From Rhinopomastus cyanomelas (taxonomy: Eukaryota; Chordata; Aves; Bucerotiformes; Rhinopomastidae): 64,000 nt of DNA. Both the position numbers and the translations under genes were made by a program. Below the pieces are notes generated by a model. That model had not been told where the DNA came from. It worked only from the letters and a program-made list of their open reading frames with translations, and did not search any database. The first letter of the stretch is position 1. The number at the start of each line of letters is the position of its first letter. Below, one piece after another: positions 47,090 to 59,360 of the stretch. The stretch lies in NCBI GenBank assembly GCA_013400115.1, contig VXBP01004525.1, positions 1 to 64,000 on the forward strand, written 5' to 3'.

Positions 47090-47167
47090 CTCGGTGTCCC
47101 TGCCCATGGCAGGGGAGGTGGAAGTGGATCATCCTGTGCTCCCTTCTAACCCCGACTGATTCAATGA
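47090..47167 (+). mobile_element. Older CR1 3' end, first unit of a triple tail
   Basis: It reads CGGTGTCCCTGCCCATGGC, then GGATCATCCTGTG and ends GACTGATTCAATGA, the octamer end of an older subfamily. Its 5' edge is a truncation in unique DNA. It is followed immediately by a young CR1 3' UTR. Confidence 0.9.
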
Positions 47168-47251
47168 CTTGGTCTAGGTGATCCAGCTGTGGCAGGGGGA
47201 TTGGACTAGATGACCTTTCAAGGTCCCTTTCAATCCCTAATGATTCAATGA
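47165..47251 (+). mobile_element. Young CR1 3' UTR, second unit of a triple tail
   Basis: It starts at TGACTTGGTCTAGGTGATCC over the ORF2 stop and runs to a terminal ATTCAATGA. The TGA is shared with the preceding element's end. The join is the same as at 25591-25593. Confidence 0.93.
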
Positions 47252-47297
47252 TCTTTCGAGGTCCCCCCCAGTCCCTAACAATTCTGTGATTCTATGA
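47248..47297 (+). mobile_element. Third CR1 tail unit
   Basis: Directly after the second unit's terminal ATGA the sequence jumps back to TCTTTCGAGGTCCCC, inside the same 3' UTR, and runs again to an octamer tail (ATTCTGTGATTCTATGA). The shared ATGA at the join occurs both in the tail and in AGATGATCTTTCG. Confidence 0.92.
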
Positions 47298-50200
47298 AAT
47301 GTACAAGTGAAGCCCTCTCATTCTACCTGAAAAAAATCCAAATCCCCTTGGTCTAAAAAAAACAACCATCCACACCGTTTTCAAAACAAAACAACATCAC
47401 ATTTAATGCCAATTTCTTTTCAAACACAGGGGTTTGCTGCTCTGAAGTAGTTTGAGGAGCCTGCAAACATTCCCAAACTTCTCAGAATCTGAAAAACTAA
47501 AGAAAAAAAAGTAGCCCAAGCCTCAAAATCATAACTGCTGAAAGCTTTGTAGTTGTTCACAACGTTAACTTGGCCATTTAGCAGAAACCAGTGTTCAGCC
47601 TCGTTGTTAATTTATGCAGGAAAAAAACCCAAAATACACTATTTTCCTTCCCTGCCTTATTCACATGTACAATTTCACTAATGGGAGCTGGAAACGCTGA
47701 AGCTCACTAATCAGAGACTATGTCTCAAAATCCTTCCTGAAAACTTGACATCAGGAAATGCTGCTTTTCAGAAAATGCTGTGACAGAAGCATCTCCTCAG
47801 AACCACTGTTAAAAATAATGCAGCTGTACACCTGTGCTAGTGGCCAGGACTTCAAAAGAGAATTACTAGGCTGCCCTGCTACCTGCAACTCTGTCCTTCA
47901 GAAGATTAGACATAATCACTGCATTGGATTTTCCTATCCAAAGCTGAGGCAATGATTCTTGGGCAAAACTCCTGTGGGGCTTTTTCCCAAAAACTGACAC
48001 CTAAAAGAAGTTTTAAACAAATAAAAAAAAAAATCACTATAAAGTTGAATGAAAGTTTGATAAAAGATCGCAGTCCTTATTCAAGAGAATATTCAAGAGA
48101 ATAACAGATTTATAAGAACTTGGACCGTTGTGCTTCAGTATAAAAAACAACCCAAAACCAACAACTAGCTTTTTCCACTCCAAAACTTTTAAAGCAAATC
48201 CTCAGGATTATTGGAACATGGCAAAACGTGAGTACTTTTGTTATCCACATTGCAGGTTACTGAAGAATGAGTGAAAAAAGAAGACATCATTCTCTTCCTA
48301 ATCACTGCAGAAGTAATTAACCCAATACACATCTAATCAACTCTTTTCTAGCAAAACTATGTTTTACAAGGCTATACCTTCTGAGGTATGTGGAGAAGAT
48401 TTACTAAGTATAATGTCATCCTAGGATTCAGCCTACCAAAATACTAATTCACACCCAGACTACCAAAGAAGTTGTTACCAGGATATCAGTTCGGCCTTTT
48501 CTCTCTAAAGAATCTCTGCTGTAATTCTATGTCATGTTTAACTCAGATAGAAGATCTTAAGCATGATTAGTCAATATATTCTTCTAAAACAAAACAACTT
48601 TCCTCAGCTTGGTCTAATATGAAAGTTTCACTTGGCAGCCAATATGAATTCCTTGCTTTAGGCAGTCGTACTCCTACTAAAGAAAACGAGAGGAGATATC
48701 ACATGCCTTCAAGGGTTTTTTATAGCTGGACTTCCTTTGCAGATGCAATATCTGCAGTGTGCAAATCCCCATTAGTTACAGCACAGAGATCCTCTGGAGG
48801 TGCATCACTCACATGTCACCATCCCATTCAGTCTGTTTAGGGAAAAAACACCACCAGGCACAGGCGACTGCCCGTCAGTTACTGGACAAACATGCTAAAA
48901 ACATTTTTTCCGCAGCCCTGTCACGGTTGCACAGGCAGTCCATTCTCAGTGCCCTAGAGCTGCATCCAACATAGTCACACCTAAAGCTGTCACTCCTTCA
49001 AGATCACAGCTGCCATCCCTCGCTCTCTGCCTCCCCTAAGTGTAGCTGCTATCTGACTGTCCCTACCGAGGGACAGATGTGAGCAACAAGCTACCCACCA
49101 GCTACCCCAAGCTAGCAAGAAGGGAGAAAGGACAGGTCTTGGAAGATGTACTGGGAAAGCATCATGCAATAATACATTGTCAGCAATCAACCTCTCCACC
49201 TCCTTCTTGACCTTGCCTCTGCTGTCAAAAAAACAAAAAAAGGAAACTTTGGTTGCTATTGTTGACTTTTCTGTTTCTCAAGTAGAATTTCAAAAACATG
49301 TTTTTCTTGTTTAGTAAACACTTTTTCTTTTCTGCCATAAAATAGTGATTTTCAACAGTTTACATTGTTTCACGTTAACGTACTGTTTTGACAACCCTCC
49401 AGAATACTAAATCAAGAAGCTAACCCTGTTTGATACCATGAAAAACACTAAAAGAGGAAAAAAATGCTTAGGAAATGGTTATTATTAATAATTCAGAGTT
49501 TTGTCTTCTTTCATCTGTTGTTTTCCATGTAACGCTTTTCAAATGTTTTTACATTGTGTAAGTGTTCATCGGCCCTGACTGTACTTATGAATCATGAAAA
49601 GTTATATTTTTAGATGTTTTGTCAAAAAAAAAGATTAATTTATCCAAAACTCCATTAAGCTTGTAACATACACAGGCAAACCCAATGTAAGCATGTGGAA
49701 CATGTCAGACAAAATTAATGACAAAATACTTACCACTTTGTGCTGCATTCATCTATGACCAAAAAAATAAGGCTTGTGGTGCAGATATCAAACTACTGGC
49801 AAAATATTAAAAATTAAGCTTGGAGGAGAAGAAAACAATGGTTAAAGGGAAAGAAAAGGAACCCAACTGTGTTTAATTCAGTTATGTGCACAGCAGGTTA
49901 AAATACCAGCCTGCAGCAATCCCAAAGAAAAGAGATCTACTCCCAGGTGTTATTTATACAGCTGGATGCCTCACCCTAATAAAGAGCCTTGAATTGTGCT
50001 TCTCCACAGCCAGCAAACACCTATTTTCTCAGAAGAAGAAAAGGATGGCATTTTGAAATTATTAGTGCTCGTTCCCTCTACATATTGTTGCAACTGCCCC
50101 ACTTTAAAATATTAAACACTTCAGAAGAAACTCTTTCAAATCTTGTCAAAAGGCTCTAACAATGAGATCACTAGGGTAAGACCACCAAGAAAGCACTTTA

Positions 50201-51029
50201 CAGCTTGCATTCATCTCACCTGCTTGGTAATTTAAAGGTTAAGTACATTTTCTGAAGTCAGCTAGCCAGGGGAATTGCGGCGTTGCCCTTTACAAATAAA
50301 TATTAACCAGCATTTTACTTCCTATTCAAAATGCAGGAACTCCAATTACAATAATAGTCAATTCTCATGTTAATTCCCACATTGCCCGGAAATAATCTTA
50401 TAATCAGTAAGATTTTTTGTGGATTTAAAATTTAGTTTTTCTTCAAGGTTCAAGAACATTTTCAGATACAAACAGCCAACATACTGCTGAAGCGCACATT
50501 GTCTTCCCCACTTTCAAAAAGGTACTGTAATGGGCTCAAAGAGTTGTCTACAAAGGTTGCTGAGGAGGCTGCTTTGAACTTTGACCTCCCCAGCTACTTC
50601 AGGGCAACTCGTACACCCACATCATGAGGACCGAGTAAACACAGGCACTTCAAGGCATGTCTAACCAGGATTGGCTGCCAAGAAGCTCCAGTGGAGATGT
50701 ATCCACAGGGAAAAACAGCCACCACCAAACCATGTCCATCCCCATACAAATCAGTGCTTTCAACCAGATCAGCCAGCAGGCCTCACTGGGACACACTGGT
50801 TTTTGCTTAAGTGGGCACAGGTTGCGTGCCTGGATTGGGGGATGCAAATGGGCTGAATAGCCATGCCAACACACCTCCTTCCTGTGCAGTGTCATCTGTG
50901 ATCCAGTTAAGCCACACACAGGATTATTCCTTACACCATTTTGACATACTTCCTGTGTCTGTGTTACAGGCTCTGTGCCACTTGCCCAAACCCAAAGTAA
51001 CAGACGTAGCCATACAAGTATCTTTGTAA
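47298..51029. other. Unique AT-rich DNA, no gene recognised
   Basis: It contains a perfect 12-bp tandem duplication (48079-48102). A 128-codon minus-strand frame (50650-51036), opposed by several plus-strand frames over the same bases, has no recognisable domain. Otherwise nothing was seen. Confidence 0.45.
48079..48102. repeat. Perfect 12-bp tandem duplication
   Basis: ATTCAAGAGAAT occurs twice with no interruption. This is a recent small duplication or replication slippage event. Confidence 0.9.
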
Positions 51030-51221
51030 GAATCACAGAATCATTAGGGATTGGAAGGGACCTCGAAAGATCATCCAGTCCAATCCCCCTGACACAGCAG
51101 GATCACCCAGACCAAGTCACACAGGAACACACCCAGATGGGTTTTAAACATCTCCAGTGGAGACTCCACAACCCCCCTGGGCAGCCTGTTCCAGTGCTCT
51201 GTCACCCTCACTGGGAAGGAA
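51030..51221 (-). mobile_element. Young CR1 3'-end fragment
   Basis: The reverse complement shows octamers, the full young 3' UTR (ATCCCCCTGACACAGCAGG) and ORF2 end up to the CACCCTCACTGGGAAGG block, where it is truncated. A three-base gap after AACATCTCCAGTG breaks the ORF2 wording relative to siblings. Confidence 0.95.
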
Positions 51222-51479
51222 GCAAAAGGTAGGAAAGCCATGTCTAGGATGGAAGCAAGTGAAGGGACTTCCTTGGAAGGGTACATAATATGACGCAGGG
51301 TGTGATTTCATTGCAGCTCAAACTAACCTACAGTCAAGTTGCCAGCTCCTTCCTTCAGACTGAAACCTCAACTCACAGAAAAAAGGCGTGCTTGCAGAAA
51401 GCACCCCTCCCCATAACTTCAGCTAACTCTATTCTACCACTAATACTGCAGCTGCAGTTTATTTGCAATAAGTACCACA
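51222..51479. other. Unique DNA between two CR1 pieces
   Basis: No repeat or gene was recognised in this short interval. Confidence 0.5.
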
Positions 51480-51560
51480 ATATCACAGTATTACCAAGGT
51501 TGGAAGAGACCTCATAGATCGTCAAGTCCAACCTGTCACCACAGATCTCAAGCCACAAGA
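51480..51560 (-). mobile_element. CR1 3'-end fragment of another subfamily
   Basis: It reads ATATCACAGTATTACCAAGG, TTGGAAGAGACCTCATAGATC, GTCAAGTCCAACC. Its tail (CACAGTATTACC) is unlike the octamer tails of the young copies and matches a different CR1 type common in birds. Similarity fades after about 80 bp. Confidence 0.75.
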
Positions 51561-54500
51561 CAGACATTCCCATCCTTCGTTTCAGCACTAACACAAACCA
51601 CTTCCTTCTCCCCCACACGGATTTAGATTCAGCTAATTCCAACGTAAATCGTGGCTAGCACAGAACACATCACCTGCACTGACTAAAACTTTCCCAGGAG
51701 TACGAGGAACCCAAACTCTGTATTTATCATGCTGCTATGCAACTTACTGCTTTGAAGGCAGGTTAAACAAAATAAAAGGCTTTATTAAAATGATAAGGAT
51801 CTGCCCTCATTCCTGGTACTTCTTTACAGATCCAGTATTCACTGCCTGCACGTGCTCACCCTTGTAATCCTGTCACTCACCTACAAAAGGAGCCACCTTA
51901 CTAGGAGACAGGAGAGCAACTTAAGTCGTAATTCTGCTCAGAACAGAGAAGTTTCATTACGGAGCATCTTTTCAATTAAACACTAGCCAGAAGTTAAATA
52001 GCTTTGTACTCTTTATTTCTGAAAACTCTTATACTCAGGTTTCTAAATAAGTGAATGTATCACATTTGGTGAACGCACTGGTAGGTACCCATAAACTACT
52101 TCAATATGTGGCTTCTTATAGGAAAGTTACTAATTTGAGGGTAGGTGTTCTTTTTATTTCCTGTCTACACTGCAGCACATTTCTGAGCACAACAGCCAAT
52201 AACCCTTTGCATCTGGGTTCATCTGAGTGACCCTGTCATTTTTCCACTAAACTTTCCCTCTAACTGCAAAACTACAGACACCCACTAAAAACTTCTCTCG
52301 TAGAGTCGGCTCAATTTAAAATTAATTCCTGTATTCTCATTACCCTCCTTTCAACTCCAACGTAATATATGTATAATTAGATTATAAAAGTGATGTATGC
52401 TTAATAAATAATGTGTGTTATTTTTCTTGTACCCACTTCAGCAGGATAGCAGAAGCTCAGTCTTGTGCCACTTTTGGTACTGCAGTAACTTAAAATATAT
52501 TGGAACAGACAGCACGCATTTGAATGAAGACTGCGTTCCGGCTTTCACGCTAATTGTTCCTTAAATATTTACAAGATTCAGGTAAGAAAGCCATTTGGAA
52601 AGCACAAGCTGTCAGATTCTTAGCTCATAGAAATATTTTTTCTTCTGATTTTGTGTTCAGTAACTCCATTCTATGATTCTATAATCTTTTTTCATCTCAA
52701 ACTGTGCTGATTTGTTTGTCAGCTTCTGCACAACGTTACTTACTGTACTTCTGTTTTTAACTTTTTATAGCGACCAAGAGTGTGTCTGACCTGCAGAAAC
52801 TAGAGGGCATTTTTAAATGGCACTTGGAAAGGATATGATTTATCAGTTAGACTACCTATCCTTCCTCATATACAAACCTTGGGATTACGAAATCATAAGC
52901 AAATTACTGGAAAATGTGGACTTCAGATTAGACTCTCCCCACTTCTCTACACAACAGACTTAAAGGAAAAGGTTGATTTTTCAAGAAAAGGCTATGGGCC
53001 TGCACTTGAAGCACCTCTGTCAAGATGAAACAAACTCTGTCATTTTCCTTGAACCTCATTTGCAATATGCAAATAGTAACTCTATGACCATACAGGTAGA
53101 TGACAAAACTGAAGTGGACACAGGCAGCCCCACCCACAGGCAGTGAACAGAAGGTGCCTGGAGAGTCTCCACTGCTGAGTGTTCACCACCCAGCACTAGG
53201 AGCAGGACTAATGCTGTGACACACAAAAATCATTGCCTCAGATGAATTCAACAGCAAAACTCAGACAAAATGTCATAGTGCTTCATGGTAGGTCATTAAG
53301 AAATGATATAAAAACACTACCTTTCCAAATAGACAAGTTAACCTTCGCGTGCTGCTAGTAACTACCTGTTTATCCCAATGGCTGTTTCATCTCCCTGCCT
53401 TGGGCTTTATGGACCACACACCATGCTAGCTGAGAATTAAAAATAGAAAGAAAAAGCCTGCTGCCATTGTGCATTAACTTCCTAGTTAATGCATGTTTGT
53501 TCTGCCTGATTTTGGTAAATAACCGGAAAATTTTACATTTGTATGAAAGACATTTATTAAATTAAAAGGGAAAAAGTCACCATGTGTCACATGTAGGTCT
53601 TTATGCAGTAAGACAGAGGAAATGTCATTTATCAAACAAAACTGGCATATCCTAACCAACTTATAGCCCTGAGTAAACTTGAAATAATATCTCATCCTAA
53701 TTTTCCTCAGACATAAGAAAAATAATCATTTGAATAGAAGTAATTACAGAAAAAATAATTGTATTTTTAATACATCAGATATTGAAACGATGCATTAAGG
53801 CTTGGAAGCATGGATCTGGACTTCACGCGTAATGAACACCGTAAGCCACAGGTATGATACATCATCAAATGCAAGAAATAACTTCAAGCAAAAGAAATAG
53901 TCAGAAGTGTAGTTGGAGGGGGGGGAAGCACATTGTCAAAGCCAGCTGAAATGAGAAGATAAAAACATGACTACCCAGCTTAAAAATAATGTTGTGGGAT
54001 CAGTTATACAATTCAGTCTGTATACACAAAAGAAGAAATTCCTATTGGCTAGCAAGTCACTTCCTCTGGAATTTATGATTCAGTTCTACCCTCACAGTAA
54101 TGAACAGTTATTAATTTTTTACTGAAATGAATGCCTACGAGCCCTTTGATTTTATTGGAAGATATATGGATCTTCCACTCAAGCAAAGTTACTGCTGAGT
54201 CTTAATGAGATTTTTTTTTACCAGTACAATATTATTGCCTTCTAAGTGCTCACGATTTGTCATTCTGGCACTGATTTCCAGTACCTGTTAATTGCAGTAC
54301 TTATTTCCTGGAACCAGCACAGTCACTCAGGGGCAGCCTGAGTGCTGCCTAAGGTGCTTCCACAACCACGCTGCACGCGCCTGTTTGAACGACACATCTC
54401 CAGCATCTAATCTGTCCTGTGGCTTGTCTTGTTGGGACCAATCTACAGCCTAATCTGGCCCAAAAAGGAGGTTTCTCAGGTTTCTTACAACTCGGCGATA

Positions 54501-55683
54501 TCTCTTTCCCTTTGCTATTAATTTGTAAATAAGTGCAGTTAGCTAAATGCTGAAAACTATGAAAATACTGCCACACAGGTACAGGTCAGAGACATCATCA
54601 TGCACATCATTAGAACAAGGAACCAAAGGAAAAATAAATCATTGTGAGCCACTTTTAAAATACACAAATTATCTTTTTATGTTGGATGAATCTCTGAAAA
54701 TTCCATCAAGATAATGTTTACACCTCCATTTGTTAAAGGTGGAAACAACTGGTGTTTATTCCTTAATAATAGTTTTTAATTCCTTAAAAATATTCCTTAA
54801 AGATTTCTGTTCCTTAATAAAGGCAAATGTTGTTTCTGATGTCATCAGTTAGAAGTTCTGACAGTTTTAAGAAGTGCAATCCAAGGTAGTAGCATATTTA
54901 AATCTGTGTATATAAAAGTAAGAATATAGTAAAAATGAGCCATAAGAAGTACAATGAGGTATGTACAGGCTGGATAAATCCCCACAATGAAGAATGCTTC
55001 AACGATGGGTGGAAGAGCAGTACACATAGTTCACAGTATTATTGTTACACAACTTTGTGATTCAGGCTGCAGAACCAGAACCCACCCTTCCACCTTTTGA
55101 CTTCTGAAAGTTGAGTGGTGTTTCTAATCTGTACCTTTGCTATCTGCCTCTGTGTTGCTCCTGTTGGTCATAACCTAAAATGATATTTTAAGAAAGTGCT
55201 TATCTAACACCATAGTGAAGCTGAAAAGCACAATCTCAAATCTTTTCTTCTGAAAGATGGTAAACCTAAAAACCAGCTGTAGTTGCCAGTTTCCTGTACT
55301 CCATAGCCACATATGTTGTTTCCATGCAATGAAAGCAACATGAGATGTAGCCTAGAAAGTTATTCAGTGAGCCATGCTGTACACCACCACTAGAACAAAC
55401 AGGAGATAACTGGTTCCTGCATGTGTGAAACCTGGAAAAGATAGCAAGGCGAAGGCTGGCACAGTGATTAATAGAAACACCACCTCAAATCACCAGATGT
55501 TCAACTGAACCACTTGCAGGTAAGGAATGTTGAGGGGCAATGTGGCAATTCAGACTGTTCACTTTGTGGTTTGTCTCTTTTGGGACAGCATTCCAGAAAC
55601 AGCAGTCAGAGAACTTCAACTTGGGATGACACTAAAGACTAGGGGAAAAAAGCTGTGTATGACTTACTGTCAATCAAAAGGGA
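51561..55683. other. Unique AT-rich DNA, no gene recognised
   Basis: Frames are short. Four TTCCTTAA words lie within about 60 bp at 54759-54817, a degenerate local repeat. A short G-run lies near 53918. No CR1 was recognised. Confidence 0.5.
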
Positions 55684-55755
55684 CTTGACTGGCATTTTGA
55701 TTCAGGTCTTGACTGGCATTTTGGTTCAGGCCTTGACTGGCATTTTGGTTCAGGC
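55684..55755. repeat. 24-bp minisatellite, three copies
   Basis: Three direct copies of a 24-bp unit starting CTTGACTGGCATTTTG occupy 55684-55707, 55708-55731 and 55732-55755. Copies two and three are identical; copy one differs from them at two positions. A partial fourth copy may follow. It is likely polymorphic in copy number. Confidence 0.95.
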
Positions 55756-58056
55756 CAGATTCAGGGTTGTATTGATCTGGGTAGCTCCATCATGCTACCA
55801 CAGCAAGACAGGAATACCAACCTGAAGGATCTCACAACAGGTATGGCACATCCCTTGGAGGAAATAAATGGTCTTGGTTCCCTGGGAATTTCTTCTTACC
55901 ACTGTAGAGACGTTCTTTTGGGGTATGGGATAGAGAGAGGGAGGGGTGCTTGTTGCACAACAGCCATCACAGCAGGAAACACCTCTCACAGGAATATCTA
56001 AAGACTTTCTGTAAACACAGATGAAGTCTCCAGAGACCCTGACAATTTTCTGAAATAATATGCTTCCATTGTGGAAAGTTACTCTGCGTCTGGAGGAGTT
56101 ATCGTATCGCACAAGACCACAAACGCGTAACAAAGCTCTCAGTAAATGCAGGTTCCTGCAAAAGAACTGTAAGAAAATATTGTGGCATAAAGATGTGGTG
56201 GGAAGGAGGGAAGCTGATTTCCCCTGAGAGTGATGCTTTATGTTTCCCCCTACAGATGTCTACAGCTACCGCCTGCCACCACCAGCCTGCCACAAGGAAC
56301 ACCCAGCCCCTTTTGCAGGACAGTACTGCTCAGTGTGGCACAGAACCCTCTTCCTGCCGTTAAAGGTTTTTCCTTCAGAGTGCCTGGGGCAGACACCCAT
56401 CTTACTTCCTCCTTGCAGCCTTGGCAGACTGCAGCAGCAGAAGAGATGTTTACCTTGCTTACCTTGCTGTGTGATAGATTTATGGCTCAAAAGACATGCA
56501 GCTAAAAGTGGCTTTATTTTTTAAGCACCCAGTTTCCACCCACAAATACACTCGTCTTAATACACCTTTAATCTTGTTAGCAGGCAAGTACTTGGAAGCA
56601 AACTGCAAAGGTCCATTAAGTGTCGCGAATGCTCTCAGCCCAGGTACTGTTTTAATTTAACTAATGTTATTTAATAGCGTGGCATCTGACAGGCAAACTA
56701 TTTCCAATCAAGAAGAAAAACGTTGGAGAAATTTTGATGACTGTTAATTTTGTGATTACACAACATTAAGCAAATGACATTATTAAATATTAAGATATTC
56801 CACACAAGATCCAGTTGCAAAAACAATACTTCTCAGCACTAATAGAACGTTGACATTTATACCTAGGAAGCTGTTGCTATACACTCCTCATAATAACCTG
56901 GTAATAGTGGAATGGTCTCATCTCCAAACGAGGAAACATTTCCAAACTGGGGAAAAGTAAAACACAAAAAAAGACTGTAACTGTCCCAGTGACCAGCAAA
57001 AAGGCAATAAAAAGTTATTCTTACTTTCTGCTGGACTTACAAGTTTAAGATTTTATTTTAATGAGCCCTTTGTTTGGCCATTGGAAAAAGGGGGCTGGCT
57101 GTCTATTAGTGCCATGTCAGAGCAGTGACTGAAATCTGCGTAATCACAAGTATTCATTTGCACTGACTGTCCTCCTGTGCTCCTGGGTCACAAGAATGAG
57201 AGATGGACATGGCTTCTGGATTTCAGATAAGCTTAAGCCTTGAGTTGCCTTCTCTCTCACTAAATTCACCACCAGGAATCTGTAAGCATGGTTATTCATG
57301 AGCACCTCGAATTGTTTCTCAAGTACCCCAAAGCACACATTTTTCTGGCTGGATTGTTTGGGAGGTATTTACCACAAATAGGCACAAAAATGGCCTCATA
57401 TTGTTTGTTTAATTGACAGTGAAACCACTCAAAACTCAGTTGCTATTGGACTTCTTCAGGTGAACACTCAGGTGACAGTCACTGATTCAGCCAGTTTTGT
57501 TTGTCCTCGGTGATAACAACTGTCACTTCCAAAAACAAAGAGTGTCACAGGAGAGTTTACACAGGGTTTGGCAGACAGGCCAGGCACTTCCCAGAATACC
57601 AATTACGAGGGTTAGCTCAGAATCTTCAGCAGTTATAGTTATTAGGGTTTTTATTCTTTCCTCTGAGTTTTTCTACTCTCTCAGCTTAGTGAGCTGTTTC
57701 TGTCGTTATCTCAAAATGCTCAGAATGTATTTATTTATTGAGTTTCTGAAGTGTGACAGAACAATTTATGCAATACTGCTTATTTCTGAAAATAAACTAG
57801 TCAGCAATTCTGAAAAATCAATCCATATGGCCTAAGACACCAAATAACTTTCTCAGATACAGTACTGAAAAAACCCTGCACATGGAAATACAGATTTGAT
57901 ATTTGAAATGAAAGACATCTGAATAGTGACCAAAAGTTTTACAATACAGATGTATGAATGTAAATATGAACAAATATCCACGATCCCAGATACAAGGTTT
58001 ACTTTGCATTCACGTGTTTCTTAATAAATGCAGAAATAGTTCCCAGAAAGGAAGAT
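55756..58056. other. Unique DNA, no gene recognised
   Basis: Overlapping frames of 67-112 codons cluster on both strands at 55790-56520. Their mutual overlap and lack of motifs argue against coding. No repeats were recognised. Confidence 0.45.
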
Positions 58057-58145
58057 GATCATAGAATCATTACAGAATGGAAGGGACCTGGAAAGATCAT
58101 CTAGTTCAATCCCCCTGCAACAGCAGGATCACCTAGACCAAGTCA
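58057..58145 (-). mobile_element. Young CR1 3' UTR fragment
   Basis: The reverse complement shows the octamer and the whole young 3' UTR. Its sense 5' end lies at TGACTTGGTCTAGGTGATCC, the same truncation base as in the composite tails at 25593 and 47165. Here it abuts unique DNA (CCCTGAATTAC on the plus strand), not another CR1. Confidence 0.94.
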
Positions 58146-58379
58146 CCCTGAATTACAACTATTTGTCCAAAGTAAGTCATGGGAAATAACAATTTGCCAT
58201 ATTTATTTCACATTCAAATAAATTTCATATTCAAATCACATTCTAATGTGATGAAAACAATAAATCACTCTGCCTCAGAAATTTTCTTGACTTAGCCAGA
58301 GTTCAGAAACCTCATTATGTATCTTATTGATGAGTTGTAGTTGCTAATAGTAAAAATACACAACTACAATATCATACAG
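58146..58379. other. Unique AT-rich DNA between CR1 pieces
   Basis: It contains repeated ATTCAAAT/CATATTCAAAT words near 58213-58240 and nothing else recognisable. Confidence 0.5.
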
Positions 58380-58418
58380 TCATAGAATCATCAGGGATTG
58401 GAAGGGACCTCGAAAGAT
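58380..58418 (-). mobile_element. Minimal CR1 tail (about 39 bp)
   Basis: Only CATAGAATCATCAGGGATTG and GAAGGGACCTCGAAAGAT remain, ending abruptly in unique DNA. This is either an extremely truncated insertion or the edge of a deleted copy. Confidence 0.9.
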
Positions 58419-58672
58419 ATGAACAGCTACAGTGAGTCAGGAACATCCACCAACAAAGAGTAAGTTGGTATTTAGTCCTGACTTCACAGTGGTTCATCCC
58501 ACATGTCTTTGACATTCTTTTAAACCCCTGCCTCAAACAAAAGACTTTTTACCAGAGCTTCAAATGTGATTCCCAGCATGAAGAAGATACCTTCGTGTTA
58601 GCAGTGGTAGCTTTATTAGCAGGACTCCTGGCTTTGCTGTTTGTTCATACAAAAGGGAAAGAAAGTAAACTA

Positions 58673-59360
58673 ATCATAGAATCATTAGGGATTGGAAGGG
58701 ACCTTGAAAGATCATCTAGTCCAATCCCCCTGACACAGCAGCATCACCTAGACCAAGTCAGACAGGAACACATCCAGGTGGGCCTTGAACATCTCCAGTG
58801 AAGGAGACTCCACAACCATCCTGGGCAGCCTGTTCCAGTGCTCTGTCACCCTCACCAAGAAGAAGTTCCTTCTCACATTCATATGGAACCTCCTCTGTTC
58901 CAGCTTACACCCACTGCCCCTTGTCCTGTCACTAGATGCCAATGAGAAGAGCCTGGCCCTATCCTTCTGACACCCATCCCTCACATATTTATAGACATTA
59001 ATGAAGTCACCCCTCAGTCTCCTCTTCTCCAAGCTCAAGAGACCCAGCTCCCTCAGCCTCTCCTCATAAGGGAGGTGCTCCACTTCCTTCATCATCCTTG
59101 TTGCTCTACACTGGACTCCCTCCAGAAGCTCCACATCCCTCTTGAACTGAGGAGCCCAGAACTGGACACAATACTCCAGGTGTGGTCTCAACAGTGCAGA
59201 GTGGACGGATGAAGAACCTCTCTTGATCTGCTAACTACTCTTCTGATGCACCCCAGGATGCTGTTGGCCCTTTGGCCACAAGAGCACACTGCTGGCTCAT
59301 GCTCATCCTGCTGTGCACCAGGACCCCCAGGTCCCTTTCTCCTACACTGCTCTCCAATAG
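58673..59360 (-). mobile_element. Young CR1 copy, about 690 bp
   Basis: This is the longest young-type copy. In sense orientation it runs from a CCTGGGGGTCCTGGTGCACA block near 59330 through the post-polymerase part of ORF2, the stop and the full 3' UTR to the octamer tail at 58673. It serves as the internal reference for the shorter siblings. The 5' end is truncated inside ORF2. Confidence 0.96.
58748..59191 (-). pseudogene. CR1 ORF2 C-terminal remnant
   Basis: The 147-codon frame covers RPHLEYCVQFWAPQFKRD, VQCRATRMMKEVEHLPYEERLREL, KRRLRGDFINVYKYV, FFLVRVTEHWNRLP and the terminal VFLSDLV with the natural stop. The nominal start is a TTG codon that is leucine in the parent protein, so it is not a real start. 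Upstream coding (RANSILGCIRR) is in another frame because of a small deletion near 59205. Confidence 0.9.
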
